From Bacilli bacterium (lineage in GTDB: Bacteria > Bacillota_I > Bacilli_A > ML615J-28 > CAG-698): a stretch of 7,084 nucleotides of DNA. Below the pieces are notes generated by a model that was given only the letters and a program-made list of their open reading frames with translations, was not told where the DNA came from and made no database searches. Positions 6,069-7,084 of this stretch are shown here, piece by piece; positions within the stretch are counted from its first letter, which is position 1, and the number at the start of each line of letters is the position of its first letter. Both the position numbers and the translations under genes were made by a program. The DNA lies in NCBI GenBank assembly GCA_016296945.1, contig JAEDHQ010000075.1, positions 1 through 7,084 on the forward strand, written 5' to 3'.

Positions 6069-6106
6069 TTATTATGAAAAAAGAATAAAAAATGGAGGTT
6101 AATATT

Positions 6107-7036
6107 ATGAGTAGTTTTAAAGACTTACGTATTGTTGATAATTTTTATCAAACTTCAGCCTTTTTTCCAATGCCAACAATTCTAATTTCTACATTAGCTG
6201 AAGATGGTTCGACATCGATTGGATCATATTCCTTATGCTTTCCATATTATATTGCTGGTAAAAGTTATTATGCGATGATCTTAGAATGTAGAAATTCATC
6301 TAATACTGGTCAAAACATTTTAAGAACAGGTAAATGTGCTTTAAACTTTATTCCTGATGATCGTAAATATTTCAAAGAAGCTGTTAGATTAGGATTTCCA
6401 GGAGAAACTTCAAAAGAAAAAATGGCAAAATGTAGTTTTACATTAGAAGAAGGTATAGCTGAAACTGAAAGTGGCAAACGTCCACTTGTTGTTAAAGAAG
6501 CATTTCAAGTTTTTGAATGTAGTTGGGATGATACTTTAGAAGATGCTTATTTGGATAAAGAAAGAATTGGGCAATTAGAAGGTGTTGAACCTCCATATCG
6601 TAATTTTAATGGGATTACTTCAAAATTTGGTTGCCATTTTATCTTAAAGATTGATAAGATTTTAATGAAAGAAAAATATTATAACACTATTATTAATGGG
6701 GTTACAACAAGTGGTTTTCCAAATGTGCCAGTTGATTATGGTTATCGTGATTCTACAAACTTCTGGTATACTAAATTCAAAAAACCAATTGCAGAAAAGA
6801 TTCCTGCAGGTAAAGAAGCAGATATTCAATCCGTAATCTATGCTGCAAATCGAATTGATAATACAGTTAAATTCACTGAAGAAGCTTGTCAAACTTTAGT
6901 AAAAGTTCCCCGTGTATTCTTAAAAATGGTTTTACAAGGTTGCGTTAGTTGGGCTAAAGAAAATAATGTTACATTGATTACCCCAGAACATATGAAGATA
7001 ATCAATGATAAGCGATCAAAAGAGAAAAAACGTTAA
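6107..7036 (+). CDS. Flavin-reductase-like (FMN-binding split barrel) protein with C-terminal PCP_red-like segment
   Basis: A 309-residue cytoplasmic protein. Residues about 15-200 resemble the flavin reductase-like split barrel: PMPTILISTLAEDGSTSIGS (21-40), a CRNSSNTGQNILRTGKCALNF-type segment (61-81) matching the S-x-T-x-x-N-I phosphate-binding region, and the later FGCHFILKIDKI strand. These domains bind FMN and reduce flavins or act in related redox reactions; the substrate is not evident. Residues about 254-297 (EEACQTLVKVPRVFLKMV, then WAKENN, then ITPEHM) resemble the small helical PCP_red domain (VPxFVRxxxxxxxExxA...ITPEVM pattern). The start is the ATG at 6107, with GGAGG eight bases upstream; the in-frame ATG at 6092 overlaps that GGAGG. 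The protein has its own promoter and terminator. The split-barrel call is fairly secure; the PCP_red resemblance is less certain. Confidence 0.8.
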   Translation: MSSFKDLRIVDNFYQTSAFFPMPTILISTLAEDGSTSIGSYSLCFPYYIAGKSYYAMILECRNSSNTGQNILRTGKCALNFIPDDRKYFKEAVRLGFPGETSKEKMAKCSFTLEEGIAETESGKRPLVVKEAFQVFECSWDDTLEDAYLDKERIGQLEGVEPPYRNFNGITSKFGCHFILKIDKILMKEKYYNTIINGVTTSGFPNVPVDYGYRDSTNFWYTKFKKPIAEKIPAGKEADIQSVIYAANRIDNTVKFTEEACQTLVKVPRVFLKMVLQGCVSWAKENNVTLITPEHMKIINDKRSKEKKR

Positions 7037-7048
7037 TTGATAATATTT

Positions 7049-7084
7049 GCTATCTTAATGATTTTATTATCATTCTGATAGTTT
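7049..7084 (+). terminator. Probable terminator after the flavin-reductase-like gene (cut by window edge)
   Basis: CTATC (7050-7054) pairs with GATAG (7077-7081) and AATGAT (7057-7062) with ATCATT (7069-7074), with a 2x2 internal loop and a TTTATT loop. The sequence then runs into TTT at the window edge. It lies 13 nt past the stop codon, as expected for an intrinsic terminator, but the T tract cannot be seen in full. Confidence 0.55.

Noticed and set aside
6074..6088. Four-codon reading frame (MKKE) in the leader of the last gene
   Set aside because: It starts at about the predicted transcription start with no ribosome site; in A-rich leaders such mini-frames arise by chance.
6662..6892. 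Minus-strand 76-residue reading frame
   Set aside because: It lies wholly inside the flavin-reductase-like gene, has no ribosome site, and its composition (Phe/Ile/Cys/Asn-rich) is typical of an antisense shadow of AT-rich coding DNA.

Overview
This is a very AT-rich stretch with strong Shine-Dalgarno sites (GGAGG/AGGAGG), sigma-A-type promoters, compact intrinsic terminators and the standard genetic code (Trp is TGG; the pseudouridine synthase gene ends in TGA inside an ATGA overlap). That points to a low-GC Bacillota. The style of the RHS fragment, the LemA/DUF2207 pair and the overall codon use suggest a gut-type Erysipelotrichia or a related Bacilli lineage, but the taxon is inferred, not proven.

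Layout. Positions 1-582 hold no intact gene. They contain the end of a membrane-protein-like reading frame that runs into a terminator-like hairpin (2-154), a decayed + strand fragment of an RHS repeat-associated core domain (210-374), an orphan pair of hairpins ending in a good + strand terminator (434-487), and the terminator of the next gene (528-573). On the minus strand, 583-1380 encodes an M55 (DppA-type) D-aminopeptidase with its own promoter. A 182-bp divergent spacer carries that promoter and an opposing extended -10 promoter for the rightward operon.

The rightward operon (1563-6001) has five genes: a YcxB-like membrane protein with acidic tails, a 70-residue two-helix membrane protein, a RluA-family pseudouridine synthase, a DUF2207 membrane protein with a Gly-rich end, and LemA. 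Gaps are 35, 9, -4 and 34 nt, with no terminator until after lemA. Four of the five products are membrane proteins, and DUF2207 plus LemA is a known pairing, so this looks like an envelope-associated module of unknown biochemical role with one RNA-modification gene embedded in it.

A textbook promoter (TTGACA, 17 bp, TATAAT) overlaps the end of the lemA terminator and drives the last gene (6107-7036). This encodes a flavin-reductase-like split-barrel protein with a C-terminal helical segment resembling the PCP_red domain. A hairpin at the right edge probably terminates it.

For two genes the first in-frame ATG lies inside the Shine-Dalgarno sequence and I chose the downstream ATG. I saw no CRISPR array, tRNA, rRNA, intact mobile element or defence system. 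The least explained items are the YcxB/small-membrane/DUF2207/LemA cassette and the flavin-reductase/PCP_red-like fusion.
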